From Curtobacterium sp. VKM Ac-2922 (lineage in GTDB: Bacteria > Actinomycetota > Actinomycetes > Actinomycetales > Microbacteriaceae): a stretch of 64,000 bases of DNA. This document shows, one piece after another, positions 27,290 through 35,229 of the stretch (position 1 is its first letter; each line of letters begins with the position of its first letter). The translations under genes were made by a program, and so were the position numbers. The notes under the pieces were generated by a model that was given only the letters and a program-made list of their open reading frames with translations, was not told where the DNA came from and did not search any database. Location of the stretch: the NCBI RefSeq assembly GCF_022815645.1, contig NZ_JALGRO010000008.1, positions 140,241 to 204,240 of the forward strand, read 5' to 3'.

Positions 27290-27511
27290 ATGAGCACCGT
27301 GACCGCAGCACCGATCGAGTCCGCCGCAGGGCCCAAGGCCGCGTTCGACGCGGTCGCGATCAGGGCGCGACGCGCACACCACCGCGGCACCTTCAGCGAG
27401 GTCCGCGACGCGCATCGCCACCGCGCACTGCAGGTCGCCGCCGTCAGCAGCGGCATCGTCTCGGTCACCGTCCTGGCCTCGGCCGCCGTCGTGCTGGGCC
27501 TGTCCGCATGA
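27290..27511 (+). CDS. Small membrane protein, first of a three-gene micro-operon
   Basis: 73 residues, no known family. A charged N-terminal half (about 1-47, with RARRAHHRGTFSEVRDAHRH) precedes one hydrophobic C-terminal helix ALQVAAVSSGIVSVTVLASA, so it is probably tail-anchored. AGGAAGAGGACC provides a strong ribosome site. Its stop overlaps the ATG of the next gene (ATGA). It is divergent from the AraC gene. Confidence 0.65.
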   Translation: MSTVTAAPIESAAGPKAAFDAVAIRARRAHHRGTFSEVRDAHRHRALQVAAVSSGIVSVTVLASAAVVLGLSA

Positions 27512-27633
27512 GCGCCACGCCGAGCACCAGCACCCCGCCGCGCGTCCCGACCGTCCGGTCGTACGACGAGACGCTCACGCAGCCGATCGACATGGCCGCG
27601 CTGCTCGCCGAGCAGGAGCCCTTCGATGCCTGA
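27508..27633 (+). CDS. 41-residue protein, second of the micro-operon
   Basis: Short, soluble and unstructured in appearance: a Ser/Thr/Pro-rich start (MSATPSTSTPPRVPTV) and an acidic end (DMAALLAEQEPFDA). No family known. Evidence that it is real is positional: its ATG overlaps the upstream stop by four bases and its end overlaps the next ATG by eight bases. Confidence 0.5.
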   Translation: MSATPSTSTPPRVPTVRSYDETLTQPIDMAALLAEQEPFDA

Positions 27634-27784
27634 CCGCATCGCGCTCGACCAGCTCCGCCGCGACCCGGCCGAGTGGCGTCGCCGGGGACTGACCCCACCC
27701 GCCGACCTCGAAGCGATCGTCCGCTCACGCGTGGGCCACGGCGTGCCCGCAGAACCGACCTACGCCGACTTCTTCACCGGGTGA
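27626..27784 (+). CDS. 52-residue protein, third of the micro-operon
   Basis: Charged, helix-prone sequence: MPDRIALDQLRRDPAEWRRR, then GLTPPADLEAIVRSRVGHG and a C-terminus ending TYADFFTG. No family recognised. It overlaps the second micro-gene by eight bases (ATGCCTGA), which implies reinitiation. The TetR gene follows 62 bp downstream. Confidence 0.5.
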   Translation: MPDRIALDQLRRDPAEWRRRGLTPPADLEAIVRSRVGHGVPAEPTYADFFTG

Positions 27785-27846
27785 CCCCCGGCAGGCAGTC
27801 CACCACCGCCCGCAGCTCGAGCAACCAGGACCAGGCACCCGCCACC

Positions 27847-28440
27847 ATGACCCTCACGCTGACACCTCCCGCTCCCGAGACCAGCACGCAACGCACCGCG
27901 TCGAAGGCGGCGGACGAGCTGTTCACCGAGCACGGTGTCCTGCCCGTCACCATGGCGGACATCGCGACCCGTGCGGGGCTGAGCGTCGAGGAACTGCGCG
28001 CGGCGTACCCGACCAAGCAGCTGCTCGTCGTCGCGGTCCTGCGACGGTGGCACGGGGCCTGGCGTCGCGCGCTGGCACACATCGCCGAGGCGTCGGACGA
28101 CCCCCGTGACGAGATCCTCGGCATCTTCAGCTACCTCGAAGAGTGCTTCGCCGACGAGGGCTGGCGGGGCTGTGCGTTCATCAACGGCCACGCCGAGCTC
28201 GGTCGTCAGGACCCGGTGATCGCCGACCTGGCCGCAGAGCACTTCCGCGACGTCGAACACCACCTGGCGCTGCTGTGCGCCCGTGCCGACCTGCCCGCCC
28301 ACATCGCCGAGACGCTGTCGCTGCTGGTCGAGGGCGCGCGGGTCGAGTCCGCGGTGCAGGGCTCGGCGAAGCCGGCGCGGTCCGCGCGCCTGGGCGCCGC
28401 GATGCTGATGTCGGTCTTCGAGGAGCGGTCCGCGTTCTGA
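27847..28440 (+). CDS. TetR-family transcriptional regulator
   Basis: 197 residues: N-terminal helix-turn-helix VTMADIATRAGLSVEELRAAYPTKQLLVVAVL (about 35-66) and a C-terminal domain with GWRGCAFINGHAEL, typical of TetR_C regulators of the YcdC/LmrA type. It may be read with the three small genes upstream. Ligand and targets unknown. The ATG at 27847 is preferred because upstream codons overlap the third small gene. Confidence 0.87.
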   Translation: MTLTLTPPAPETSTQRTASKAADELFTEHGVLPVTMADIATRAGLSVEELRAAYPTKQLLVVAVLRRWHGAWRRALAHIAEASDDPRDEILGIFSYLEECFADEGWRGCAFINGHAELGRQDPVIADLAAEHFRDVEHHLALLCARADLPAHIAETLSLLVEGARVESAVQGSAKPARSARLGAAMLMSVFEERSAF

Positions 28441-28462
28441 CCCACACACGCACATGACGAAC

Positions 28463-28496
28463 GGGAGGCCCGGTGCCCGCTGGCACCGGGCCGCCC
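28463..28496. terminator. Bidirectional hairpin terminator (GGAGGC family)
   Basis: GGG-A-GGCCCGGTGCC pairs with GGCACCGGGCC-G-CCC, one mismatch, followed by CTTA. It lies between the convergent TetR and aquaporin genes. Confidence 0.8.
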
Positions 28497-28545
28497 CTTA
28501 GGCGGGTGGTCGCACGCCCGGATCAGGAGGGCGCGCGACCGGTGG

Positions 28546-29337
28546 TCACGCCAGCTCGCGCCGGCGGGCCAGCCGCACGATCGCACCGGCGACGACGCCG
28601 CCGATGATCGGCGCGACGATGAACACCCAGAGCTGCTCGAGGGGAGCAGCGCCGCCGTAGACCGCGCTCGCGATCGAACGGGCCGGGTTCACCGACGTGT
28701 TGCTGATCGGGATGCTGACCAGGTGGATCAGGGTCAGCGTCAGCCCGATGCCGATCGGCGCCAGCGCCTGGTACTCGCGCTTCGCGGTCACCGAGAGGAT
28801 CACCGCGACGAAGACGCCGGTCAGGACGGCCTCGGTCAGGAACACCGCACCCAGGCCGTAGCCACCGGGGCTGTGAGCGCCGAAGCCGTTCGACGCGAAG
28901 CCGGCGTCCTGCGCGGCCGCGAAGGCCCCGCGCTTGCCGGACAGCACGATGGCGATGACGCTCGTGCCGGCCAGGCCACCCAGGACCTGGGAGACCAGGT
29001 AGCCGGGGACGTGCTTGGCGTCGGTACGACCTGCGGCGAGCAGCCCCAGGGTGACCGCCGGGTTGAAGTGGCCGCCGGAGATGTGCCCGACAGCGGCGAT
29101 CCCCGCCATGACGGTCAGGCCGAACGCCAGCGCCACACCGAGGAACCCGACACCGGAGGAGTTGTTCGTGTCACTCGGGAAGTTCGCGGCGAAGAGCGCG
29201 GTGCCCACACCGCCGAGGACGAGCAGGAACGTGCCGAAGAACTCGGACAGGTACCGGGCGAGCGGGCTCCAGTCGGCGGCGTCCTCACGCCGCTGCTCGG
29301 AGGTGGACTCGCTGACGGGTTCGTTGCGCGGGCTCAT
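28546..29337 (-). CDS. Aquaporin Z-type water channel (MIP family)
   Basis: 263 residues with six membrane spans. Both NPA motifs are intact: GGHFNPAVTLG (about 91-101) and NTSVNPARSIAS (about 202-213); the Arg after the second and the water-type surroundings favour AqpZ over glycerol facilitators. It moves water across the membrane under osmotic stress. The ATG overlaps the stop of the Asp23 gene (ATGA), linking the channel to an envelope-stress protein. Confidence 0.92.
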   Translation of the reverse strand: MSPRNEPVSESTSEQRREDAADWSPLARYLSEFFGTFLLVLGGVGTALFAANFPSDTNNSSGVGFLGVALAFGLTVMAGIAAVGHISGGHFNPAVTLGLLAAGRTDAKHVPGYLVSQVLGGLAGTSVIAIVLSGKRGAFAAAQDAGFASNGFGAHSPGGYGLGAVFLTEAVLTGVFVAVILSVTAKREYQALAPIGIGLTLTLIHLVSIPISNTSVNPARSIASAVYGGAAPLEQLWVFIVAPIIGGVVAGAIVRLARRRELA

Positions 29338-29792
29338 TCGACGCGCGACTCCTGCTTGTCGTCGTTGTCGTCGTCGTCACCCGGGATGTGGACGTCCTGG
29401 ATGGTGACGTTGACCTCGGCGACCTCCATGCCGACGATCTGCTGGAGCGCACGCGTCACCGAGCTGCGGACACCGTCGGCGACCTGCTGCAGCGCGACGG
29501 GGTACTCGGCGACGATGGTGATGTCCGCGGCGACCTGCTTCTCGCCGACCTCGACCTTGACGCCCTGGCCGTGGTCGTGCTGGCCGATGGCGTCGCGGAT
29601 GGCGCCGATGGCACGGGCTGCGCCGGAGCCGAGTCCGTGCACGCCGTTGACCTCACGGGCGGCGATGCCGGCGACCTTCTCGACGACGGTCTCGTCGATG
29701 TGGGTCGCTCCGGCGACGCCGTTCGAGCCGGCGTGCTGGCCGCTGCGCGTGGCCGCGGCGGTGCTCGGGGTGGTGGTCGTGGTGTCAGCCAT
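29334..29792 (-). CDS. Asp23/Gls24-family envelope stress protein (copy A)
   Basis: 152 residues. The Asp23 core is clear: VVEKVAGIAAREVNGVHGLG (about 30-49), VKVEVGEKQVAADITIVAEYPV, then VTRALQQIVGMEVAEVNVTIQDVHI. In Staphylococcus aureus Asp23 sits at the membrane and protects against envelope stress. It is a close paralogue of the protein at 54376-54783. AGAGGA lies six bases before the ATG. It is first in a two-gene operon with the aquaporin. Confidence 0.92.
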   Translation of the reverse strand: MADTTTTTPSTAAATRSGQHAGSNGVAGATHIDETVVEKVAGIAAREVNGVHGLGSGAARAIGAIRDAIGQHDHGQGVKVEVGEKQVAADITIVAEYPVALQQVADGVRSSVTRALQQIVGMEVAEVNVTIQDVHIPGDDDDNDDKQESRVE

Positions 29793-29980
29793 GTCGTTTC
29801 CTCTCGTTGACCCGCCGGGCGTTCCCAGCGGTTGCTGTTCACGAGGGAGACGGGGCGAGGTCGACGGAAGTCACACGGTCGTGGACTCTTCGAGGGTTCT
29901 CCCAGAGAAGTGCGCCGGATCGGCCGCCGTTGTCCCCCGATGGCGCACGCGTCCGCGGGAACCGGCTGGCGCGTTGCGGG

Positions 29981-30910
29981 TCAGAGCACGGCCTTCGGGA
30001 CCCGGTGCAGCGTCACCGACCCGACCGCGGCGAACGGGTGCAGCGGGTCGGGTGCGACCGATCCCGTGGGGCCGCCGAGCTTCGAGTCACCGACGGCGCT
30101 GAGCACCGCGTACGCGTCCTCGGCGCTCCACCCGTGCTCGTCGACCAGGAACGCGAAGGCGTCCTCGTACCCGCGGCGGACGCTCTCCTGCACGGGGTCG
30201 CCGAGCCCGACGAACAGCCAGGCGTCCTCGGTCTCGATGCGGGGCGCCCGGAGCGTCGGACCGCCCTTGACCAGGTCGACGGAGACGATGGCGGTGCCCT
30301 GGGCCTCGATCGCGACGAAGGACGACTCGCCCTCGGCCATGAGCGCGTGGATGTCCCCGATGGACAGCAGTGCACCGGGCACGCGGACGGGCAGGTACAC
30401 GGTGGAGCCGGGGCGGGCCTCGGTGACGTCCATGTTCCCGCCCTCCGGGTACGCCGGCATGATCGTCGAGTTCTCGCCCTCGGCGGGCGCCGTGCCGATG
30501 CAGCCGATCATCGGGCGGACGGGGAACCGGTGCCGGTCGGACACCTGCACCATGCCGTCCTCGATCGGGCAGCGGCGCGCGAACACCGTGTCGCCCATCC
30601 GGTGCTGCAGCGCGCCCGACCCCGGCAGCGACACGGACCAGCCGTGGGTGGTGAGCTCGATCGCGTGGATCGTCACCAGCAGGGTGTCGCCCGGTTCGGC
30701 CCCCTCGACGGACACGGGGCCGGTGACCGGGTTGATCGGTGCCTGCAGCTGCGCCAGGTCGTGGTGGTCGTCGAGCTCCGCGTACACGGCGTCCGTCGTC
30801 TCGAAGCCGATCGTCTCGCCGGTGCCGGGCGTCACCCGCAGCACGGGCTGGCGATCGGCAGCGAAGCCCGGGCGGCCGAGGGTGTTCGGCAGGAAGTGGT
30901 CCGGGGTCAT
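29981..30910 (-). CDS. Acetamidase/formamidase family protein
   Basis: 309 residues of the FmdA/AmdA family: VEGAEPGDTLLVTI (about 69-82), MIGCIGTAP, and GNMDVTEARPGSTVYLPVRVPGALLSIGDIHALMAEGE, the conserved metal-site region. The enzymes hydrolyse formamide or acetamide to ammonium and acid. The ATG overlaps the stop of the amino-acid/amide permease (ATGA), so uptake and hydrolysis are coupled, pointing to nitrogen scavenging. Confidence 0.92.
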   Translation of the reverse strand: MTPDHFLPNTLGRPGFAADRQPVLRVTPGTGETIGFETTDAVYAELDDHHDLAQLQAPINPVTGPVSVEGAEPGDTLLVTIHAIELTTHGWSVSLPGSGALQHRMGDTVFARRCPIEDGMVQVSDRHRFPVRPMIGCIGTAPAEGENSTIMPAYPEGGNMDVTEARPGSTVYLPVRVPGALLSIGDIHALMAEGESSFVAIEAQGTAIVSVDLVKGGPTLRAPRIETEDAWLFVGLGDPVQESVRRGYEDAFAFLVDEHGWSAEDAYAVLSAVGDSKLGGPTGSVAPDPLHPFAAVGSVTLHRVPKAVL

Positions 30911-32298
30911 GCGACGTCTCCCTCGGCGCCGACCTGGGTGGACCGGCCGGTGCGACGGTAGTACAGGAACACGCCGGCGCCGACGACCAACCAGACGATG
31001 CCGCCGACCTTGGCCTCGACCGCCGCGTTGAGCAGCACGTACCCGATGATCAGGAACCCGATGAGCGGTACGACCAGGTGCAGCAGCCAGTTGCGCGAGT
31101 GGCCCTTGACCATGTGGTGCACGAACACCGACACGTGCAGCAGCATGAACCCGAACAGGGCGCCGAAGTTGACCAGGGACGAGATCGTGTCGATCTGGCC
31201 GACGAAGAACAGCACCAGGACCGCCGACAGCACTGACACGACGATGATCGCGTTCTGCGGGACCTTCCGCCCGTTCAGCCGGTGCAGGAAGGCGGGCAGC
31301 TGCCGGTCGCGGCTCATCGAGAAGAGCAGCCGGCTGGTGGCGGCCTGCGCGGCCATGGCGTTCGCGATGCCGACGGCCAGCACGTTGACGGCGAAGAAGG
31401 CCGTCGCCCACCCGCTCGAGGACGCCTGCTGCACGATGGTGAAGAACGCGTTGCCGGCCTCGCTGTCCGAGAACGACGCGCGGCCGCCGGCCAGGGCGCT
31501 GGCCAGCCAGGTCTGCACGACGAACAGGAACGCCACGATCACGAGCGCCAGGATCATCGCCGTGCCCGCACCGCCGCGGCGTCCGGTCGACTCCTCGGAC
31601 AGGGTCGAGATGCCGTCGAAGCCCAGGAAGCTCAGCACGGCGATCGACAGGGCCGAGGCGATGAGCGGCGCGGACACCTTGGCCGGGTCCCAGACCTGGT
31701 CGGTGCTGAACGACGCGTCCGGGACGGTGCCGCCGGTCAGGGCCGTGACGGCGATGACGACGAAGACCACCACGAAGACGAGCTCGATGAGCAGGAAGAC
31801 GCGGTTCGCCAGCTTGAGCGAGGACACCCCGAGCAGGTTGATCACGGTGTTGATCGCCACGAACACCAGCGCCCACAGCCACCGCGGGGTGCCCGGGAAG
31901 ATCCCGACCATGCTCTCGGCCGCGAACACGTACAGCAGCGTCGGGACGAGCAGGTAGTCGAGCAGGATCGCCCAGCCGGCGAAGAAGCCCGCGGTGGGGT
32001 GGATGCCCCGGCCGACGTACGAGAACACGCTGCCGGCCAACGGGATCGACTTCGCCATCTGCGCGTAGGCCAGCGCGGTGAAGATCATCGCGACGAGGCC
32101 GACCAGGTAGACCAACGGCACCATCCCCGAGGACGCGTTGTAGACGGTGCCGAAGATCGCCCACGGGGCGATCGGCACCATGAAGACCAGCCCGTAGATC
32201 AGCAGGTCGGTGGTGGAGACGGAGCGCTTGAGCTCCTGTTTGTAGCCGTACGCCTCGAGCTGCTGCTGCGCGGAGAGCTCGGTGTGCTGCTGCGACAT
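30907..32298 (-). CDS. APC-superfamily amino acid permease
   Basis: 463 residues with about 12 spans. LVFMVPIAPWAIFGTVY and the helix 6 block SFLGFDGISTLSEES (about 203-217) are typical APC permease signatures. Substrate is probably an amino acid or amide processed by the co-transcribed acetamidase/formamidase. The 117 bp upstream hold a G-rich tract (32331-32350) and a weak hairpin. A proline-iminopeptidase-like gene lies upstream on the same strand. Confidence 0.9.
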   Translation of the reverse strand: MSQQHTELSAQQQLEAYGYKQELKRSVSTTDLLIYGLVFMVPIAPWAIFGTVYNASSGMVPLVYLVGLVAMIFTALAYAQMAKSIPLAGSVFSYVGRGIHPTAGFFAGWAILLDYLLVPTLLYVFAAESMVGIFPGTPRWLWALVFVAINTVINLLGVSSLKLANRVFLLIELVFVVVFVVIAVTALTGGTVPDASFSTDQVWDPAKVSAPLIASALSIAVLSFLGFDGISTLSEESTGRRGGAGTAMILALVIVAFLFVVQTWLASALAGGRASFSDSEAGNAFFTIVQQASSSGWATAFFAVNVLAVGIANAMAAQAATSRLLFSMSRDRQLPAFLHRLNGRKVPQNAIIVVSVLSAVLVLFFVGQIDTISSLVNFGALFGFMLLHVSVFVHHMVKGHSRNWLLHLVVPLIGFLIIGYVLLNAAVEAKVGGIVWLVVGAGVFLYYRRTGRSTQVGAEGDVA

Positions 32299-32330
32299 GT
32301 CGGGTTCCGTTTCGTGGGAGGGACGGTGCT

Positions 32331-32350
32331 GGGGTGGGGGTGGGGGTGGG
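32331..32350 (+). other. G-quadruplex-prone tract GGGGTGGGGGTGGGGGTGGG
   Basis: Four G-runs separated by single T residues, the most stable quadruplex layout. It is on the + strand just before the permease start on the minus strand, so the permease leader would be the C-rich complement. Confidence 0.7.
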
Positions 32351-32415
32351 ACGGGACGGACGGGAGGCTCGTGGCGGGGTCCGGCAGGGGCCTCCAGGCC
32401 GGTGGGGTGGTCGGC

Positions 32416-33318
32416 TCAGTCGTCGTGCGCGGCCAGGAAGGCCGCGACGACCCGGCGGAACTCCGCCGGCTGTTCCAGGTGCGAGCAGTGGCTCGCGCCG
32501 GCGAAGACGTGCTGGTGCACGTCGGCGATGCGCTCGACGAACGGCGCCCACGTGGCGGGGGTGGCCTCGTCGTGCTCGCCGGCGACCACCAGGGTGGGGA
32601 CCGTGACGGCGTCGAGCCGGTCGACGACCGTCCAGTCGCGCATCGTGCCGATGACGTGGAACTCGTTGGGGCCGTTCATGGTGTGGTAGACCGTCGGCTC
32701 GGCCTCCATCTGGGTCTCCGAGTCGACGAAGTCCTGCGGCATCGGGACGACACGGCACACGTGGCGCTCGTAGAAGACCTGGGTCGCGGCCAGGTACTCC
32801 GGGTCGTCGGTGGTGCCGGCGTCCTCGTGCCGGGTCAGGGCGTCCTGCACGTCGGCGGGCAGCTGCGCGCGGAGCTCGGCGGCCCCGTCGACCCAGAGCT
32901 GCATCGACGCGGGGGAGTTGCAGATCGCCAGGCTGCGCAGGTGTGCGGGCTGACGCACCGCGATCTCGGCGCCGAGCATGCCGCCCCACGACTGTCCGAG
33001 CACGTGGTGGTCCCCGAGCCCCAGGTGAGCCACGAGTGCGGTGTACTCGTCGACGAACAGCTGCGGCTGCCAGAAGTCCGTCGGCGCGTCCGGGCGGTGA
33101 CTCGACCGGCCGCAGCCGAACTGGTCGTGGTGGATGACGGTGCGGCCCGTCTCGTCGACCAGGGCCGCCAGGTTGCGCAGGTAGTCGTGCGCCATCCCGG
33201 GGCCGCCGTGCAGGACGACCAGGGGCAGGGCGCCGAGCGTCGGGACGTCGGGCTCGGTGATCCGGTACCAGGTCTCGCCGTCCCGGAAGGGCATGGTCGC
33301 TTCGGTGGTGCTGGGCAT
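32416..33318 (-). CDS. Proline-iminopeptidase-like alpha/beta hydrolase
   Basis: 300 residues. HGGPGMAHDYL (oxyanion hole, about 38), HDQFGCGRSS, GQSWGGMLG with nucleophile Ser (about 109), the Asp in VVAGEHDEATP, and the late His in GASHCSHLEQP match proline iminopeptidases and related L-amino-acid amidases. Given the neighbouring amidase and permease, amide or peptide degradation is likely. CATGCT (33331-33326) is seven bases before the ATG (leaderless). An inverted repeat lies at its -35 position. Confidence 0.88.
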   Translation of the reverse strand: MPSTTEATMPFRDGETWYRITEPDVPTLGALPLVVLHGGPGMAHDYLRNLAALVDETGRTVIHHDQFGCGRSSHRPDAPTDFWQPQLFVDEYTALVAHLGLGDHHVLGQSWGGMLGAEIAVRQPAHLRSLAICNSPASMQLWVDGAAELRAQLPADVQDALTRHEDAGTTDDPEYLAATQVFYERHVCRVVPMPQDFVDSETQMEAEPTVYHTMNGPNEFHVIGTMRDWTVVDRLDAVTVPTLVVAGEHDEATPATWAPFVERIADVHQHVFAGASHCSHLEQPAEFRRVVAAFLAAHDD

Positions 33319-33338
33319 GCGGGTCAGCATGGACCCGG

Positions 33339-33362
33339 AAAAGGTCCCAGGCAAGACCTTTT
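33339..33362. promoter_or_regulatory. Inverted repeat AAAAGGTC-n8-GACCTTTT
   Basis: Perfect 8-bp arms (33339-33346 and 33355-33362) in the gap between the divergent hydrolase and GntR genes. It covers the -35 region of the leaderless hydrolase promoter, so the GntR protein is the likely binder. Confidence 0.6.
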
Positions 33363-33398
33363 CACCTGCTTTAACCTGGCCGTAACAGGGGAAGGCGG

Positions 33399-34136
33399 GT
33401 GCGGGTGTCCGATCGAGGGACCGAGACGCGGGTCGACGAGGTCGAGGACCGGCTGGTCACCGCCGTCGCCGTGGGCGAGTACCTGCCCGGCGCCGGGCTG
33501 CCCCCGGAGCGGGAACTCGCGGCGCTGCTGGGCGTCGCACGCGTCACCGTGCGCGGGGCACTCGCGCGGCTGGTCGACCGCGGACTGCTCGAGACCCGCC
33601 GGGGTCGCGGGGGCGGGACCTTCGTCCGGACCCAGTGGCCCGACTCGTCGTCCCAGGCGGTCGGCCGCGTGCTGCTGGCGCGGTGGGCCGGCATCCAGGA
33701 CACCGCCGACGCGATCGCGTTGCTGCACGGGGCCCTGGCGACGGCCGCAGCCGAGCGTGCGACGGCGGTGGACGCCGGGACCATCCGGGCGCACCTGGCC
33801 TCGTTCCGTGATGCGGCCTCCGGGCTCGAGAAGCAGCAGGCCGACGCGTTGCTGCACCGGGCGATCATCGACGCGGCGCGCAACGACGCCCTGCGCACGG
33901 CGCTCGCCACGTTGGAGTCGCAGATCTCGATCGCAGCGCCGGCGCACCTGTGGGGGATGGTCGACGGCATGGCCGACATGGAGCAGCGTGCGCTGCGCGA
34001 GCACGAGGAACTCGTCGACGCCGTGTGCGACGGTCGGGCGGCCGAGGCGGGCGTGATCGCGCGCCGGCACGTCGGGATCGACGTCGAGCTGCTGGAGCGC
34101 GCGATGTTGCGCGCGGGGCAGGTGCCGCAGGGGTAG
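33399..34136 (+). CDS. GntR-family (FadR-type) regulator
   Basis: 245 residues. The N-terminal winged helix has LPPERELAALLGVARVTVRGALARLVDRGLL (about 34-64) and the wing RRGRGGGTFV; the C-terminal helical domain is FadR-like, with HRAIIDAARN and a later REHEELVDAVCDGR. It is divergent from the hydrolase-permease-amidase group and probably regulates it. GGGGAAGG precedes the GTG start. Effector unknown. Confidence 0.88.
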   Translation: MRVSDRGTETRVDEVEDRLVTAVAVGEYLPGAGLPPERELAALLGVARVTVRGALARLVDRGLLETRRGRGGGTFVRTQWPDSSSQAVGRVLLARWAGIQDTADAIALLHGALATAAAERATAVDAGTIRAHLASFRDAASGLEKQQADALLHRAIIDAARNDALRTALATLESQISIAAPAHLWGMVDGMADMEQRALREHEELVDAVCDGRAAEAGVIARRHVGIDVELLERAMLRAGQVPQG

Positions 34137-34178
34137 CAGCGCTGCGCCGTGCGTGCTGCCCGCCGCCCGCTGCCCGCC

Positions 34179-34250
34179 GCCGAGACTCGGCCAGGCGGAC
34201 AGTTTCCGGCGTACGGACGCCGAAAACTGTCCGCCGGGGCGAGTCTCGGC
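34179..34250. terminator. 72-bp compound hairpin downstream of the GntR gene
   Basis: Nested complementary arms: GCCGAGACTCG/CGAGTCTCGGC outside, GGCGGACAGTTT/AAACTGTCCGCC in the middle, CGGCGT/ACGCCG inside, with ACGG as loop and one GCCA/GGGG mismatch bulge. It is far longer than needed for termination and differs from the GGAGGC hairpins, so it may be a REP-like palindrome. Confidence 0.75.
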
Positions 34251-34280
34251 AGCACGCTCGCGCTGCTGCGCGGCCGTGGG

Positions 34281-34308
34281 TAGGGTGTCGAGCATGCAGT
34301 GCCGCTGA
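34281..34308 (+). promoter_or_regulatory. Leaderless promoter and four-codon upstream ORF before the SDR gene
   Basis: TAGGGT (34281-34286) is seven bases before ATG CAG TGC CGC TGA (34294-34308), the same geometry as the leaderless genes here. The short frame encodes MQCR and ends 54 bp before the SDR start. A GCGCCG/CGGCGC stem (about 34330-34346) lies between them. Regulatory role is inferred. Confidence 0.4.
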
Positions 34309-34362
34309 ACCGTCTCCGATCCCCACCCGCGCCGACTCCCGGCGCCCTTCGAGAGGTTCACC

Positions 34363-35229
34363 ATGTCCGCACACCTGCCCCTGGTCGGCAAGACCGCCCT
34401 GGTCACCGGCGTCTCACGGCGCCGCGGCATCGGGTTCGCCGTCGCCACCGAGCTCGCCACCCTCGGGGCGAACGTCGTCATCCACCACCACCGGCCGCAC
34501 GACCTCGACCTGCCGTGGGGTGGTGACGACCTGGACGCGGTCCGGGACGGCGTGCGCGGCGCACTGGTCGAGGGCGCCCGGTTCGCGGACGTGTCCGCCG
34601 ACCTGTCCGACCCCTCGACCGTGCCCGAGGTCATCTCGGCCGCGGCGGCACTCACCGGCGCGATCGACGTGCTGGTGTGCAACCACGCCAAGAGCGGGGA
34701 CGACGGCAGCATCCTCGACATGACGCCCGAGCGGCTCACCGCGTTCTGGGAGGTCAACACGCGCGCGACGATGCTGCTGACCGCTGAGTTCGCCCGACGT
34801 CGCGCACCCGTCGCCGAGGAACCCCGACGCCCGGGGGACCGGATCGCGGGGAACGGCCCGTACGCCGAGGCCCAGGGGCACGTGTTCTGGATGACCTCGG
34901 GCCAGATCCACGGTGCGATGCGCGGCGAGGTGGCCTATGCGGCGAGCAAGGCCGCCCTGGCCGGGGTGACCGCCACGGTCGCCGCGGAACTGCTCGAGCT
35001 CGGGATCGTGCTCAACACGATCAACCCCGGACCGGTGAACACGGGCTACATGGACCCCGAGACCACCGACCGGTCGCTCGAGGACCTGGAATCGTACGTC
35101 GCGAGCACCCCGTTCGGGCGGGTCGGGCGGCCCCAGGACCCGGCAGCGCTCATCGGCTGGTTGGCGACGGCGCGCGGCAGCTGGGTCGTCGGACAGGTGC
35201 TGACCTCGGACGGCGGGTTCGGGCTGTGA
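34363..35229 (+). CDS. Short-chain dehydrogenase/reductase (SDR)
   Basis: 288 residues. The N-terminal nucleotide site is LVTGVSRRRGIGFAVATEL (TGxxxGIG type, about 10-28); the active-site Tyr-x-x-x-Lys is AYAASKAAL (about 192-200); the serine lies in FWMTSGQIHGA. It includes an insert of about 20 residues after FARRRAPVAEE. Substrate unknown. GAGAGG precedes the ATG by seven bases. The DinB-like gene overlaps its stop (GTGA). Confidence 0.9.
   Translation: MSAHLPLVGKTALVTGVSRRRGIGFAVATELATLGANVVIHHHRPHDLDLPWGGDDLDAVRDGVRGALVEGARFADVSADLSDPSTVPEVISAAAALTGAIDVLVCNHAKSGDDGSILDMTPERLTAFWEVNTRATMLLTAEFARRRAPVAEEPRRPGDRIAGNGPYAEAQGHVFWMTSGQIHGAMRGEVAYAASKAALAGVTATVAAELLELGIVLNTINPGPVNTGYMDPETTDRSLEDLESYVASTPFGRVGRPQDPAALIGWLATARGSWVVGQVLTSDGGFGL

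Noticed and set aside
30911..32989. Very long minus-strand open frame running from the acetamidase gene back across the permease and hydrolase
   Set aside because: Only the part from the ATG at 30910 resembles a protein. The upstream stretch is an Arg/Ala/Pro-rich shadow of the permease and hydrolase genes, as expected in high-GC DNA.
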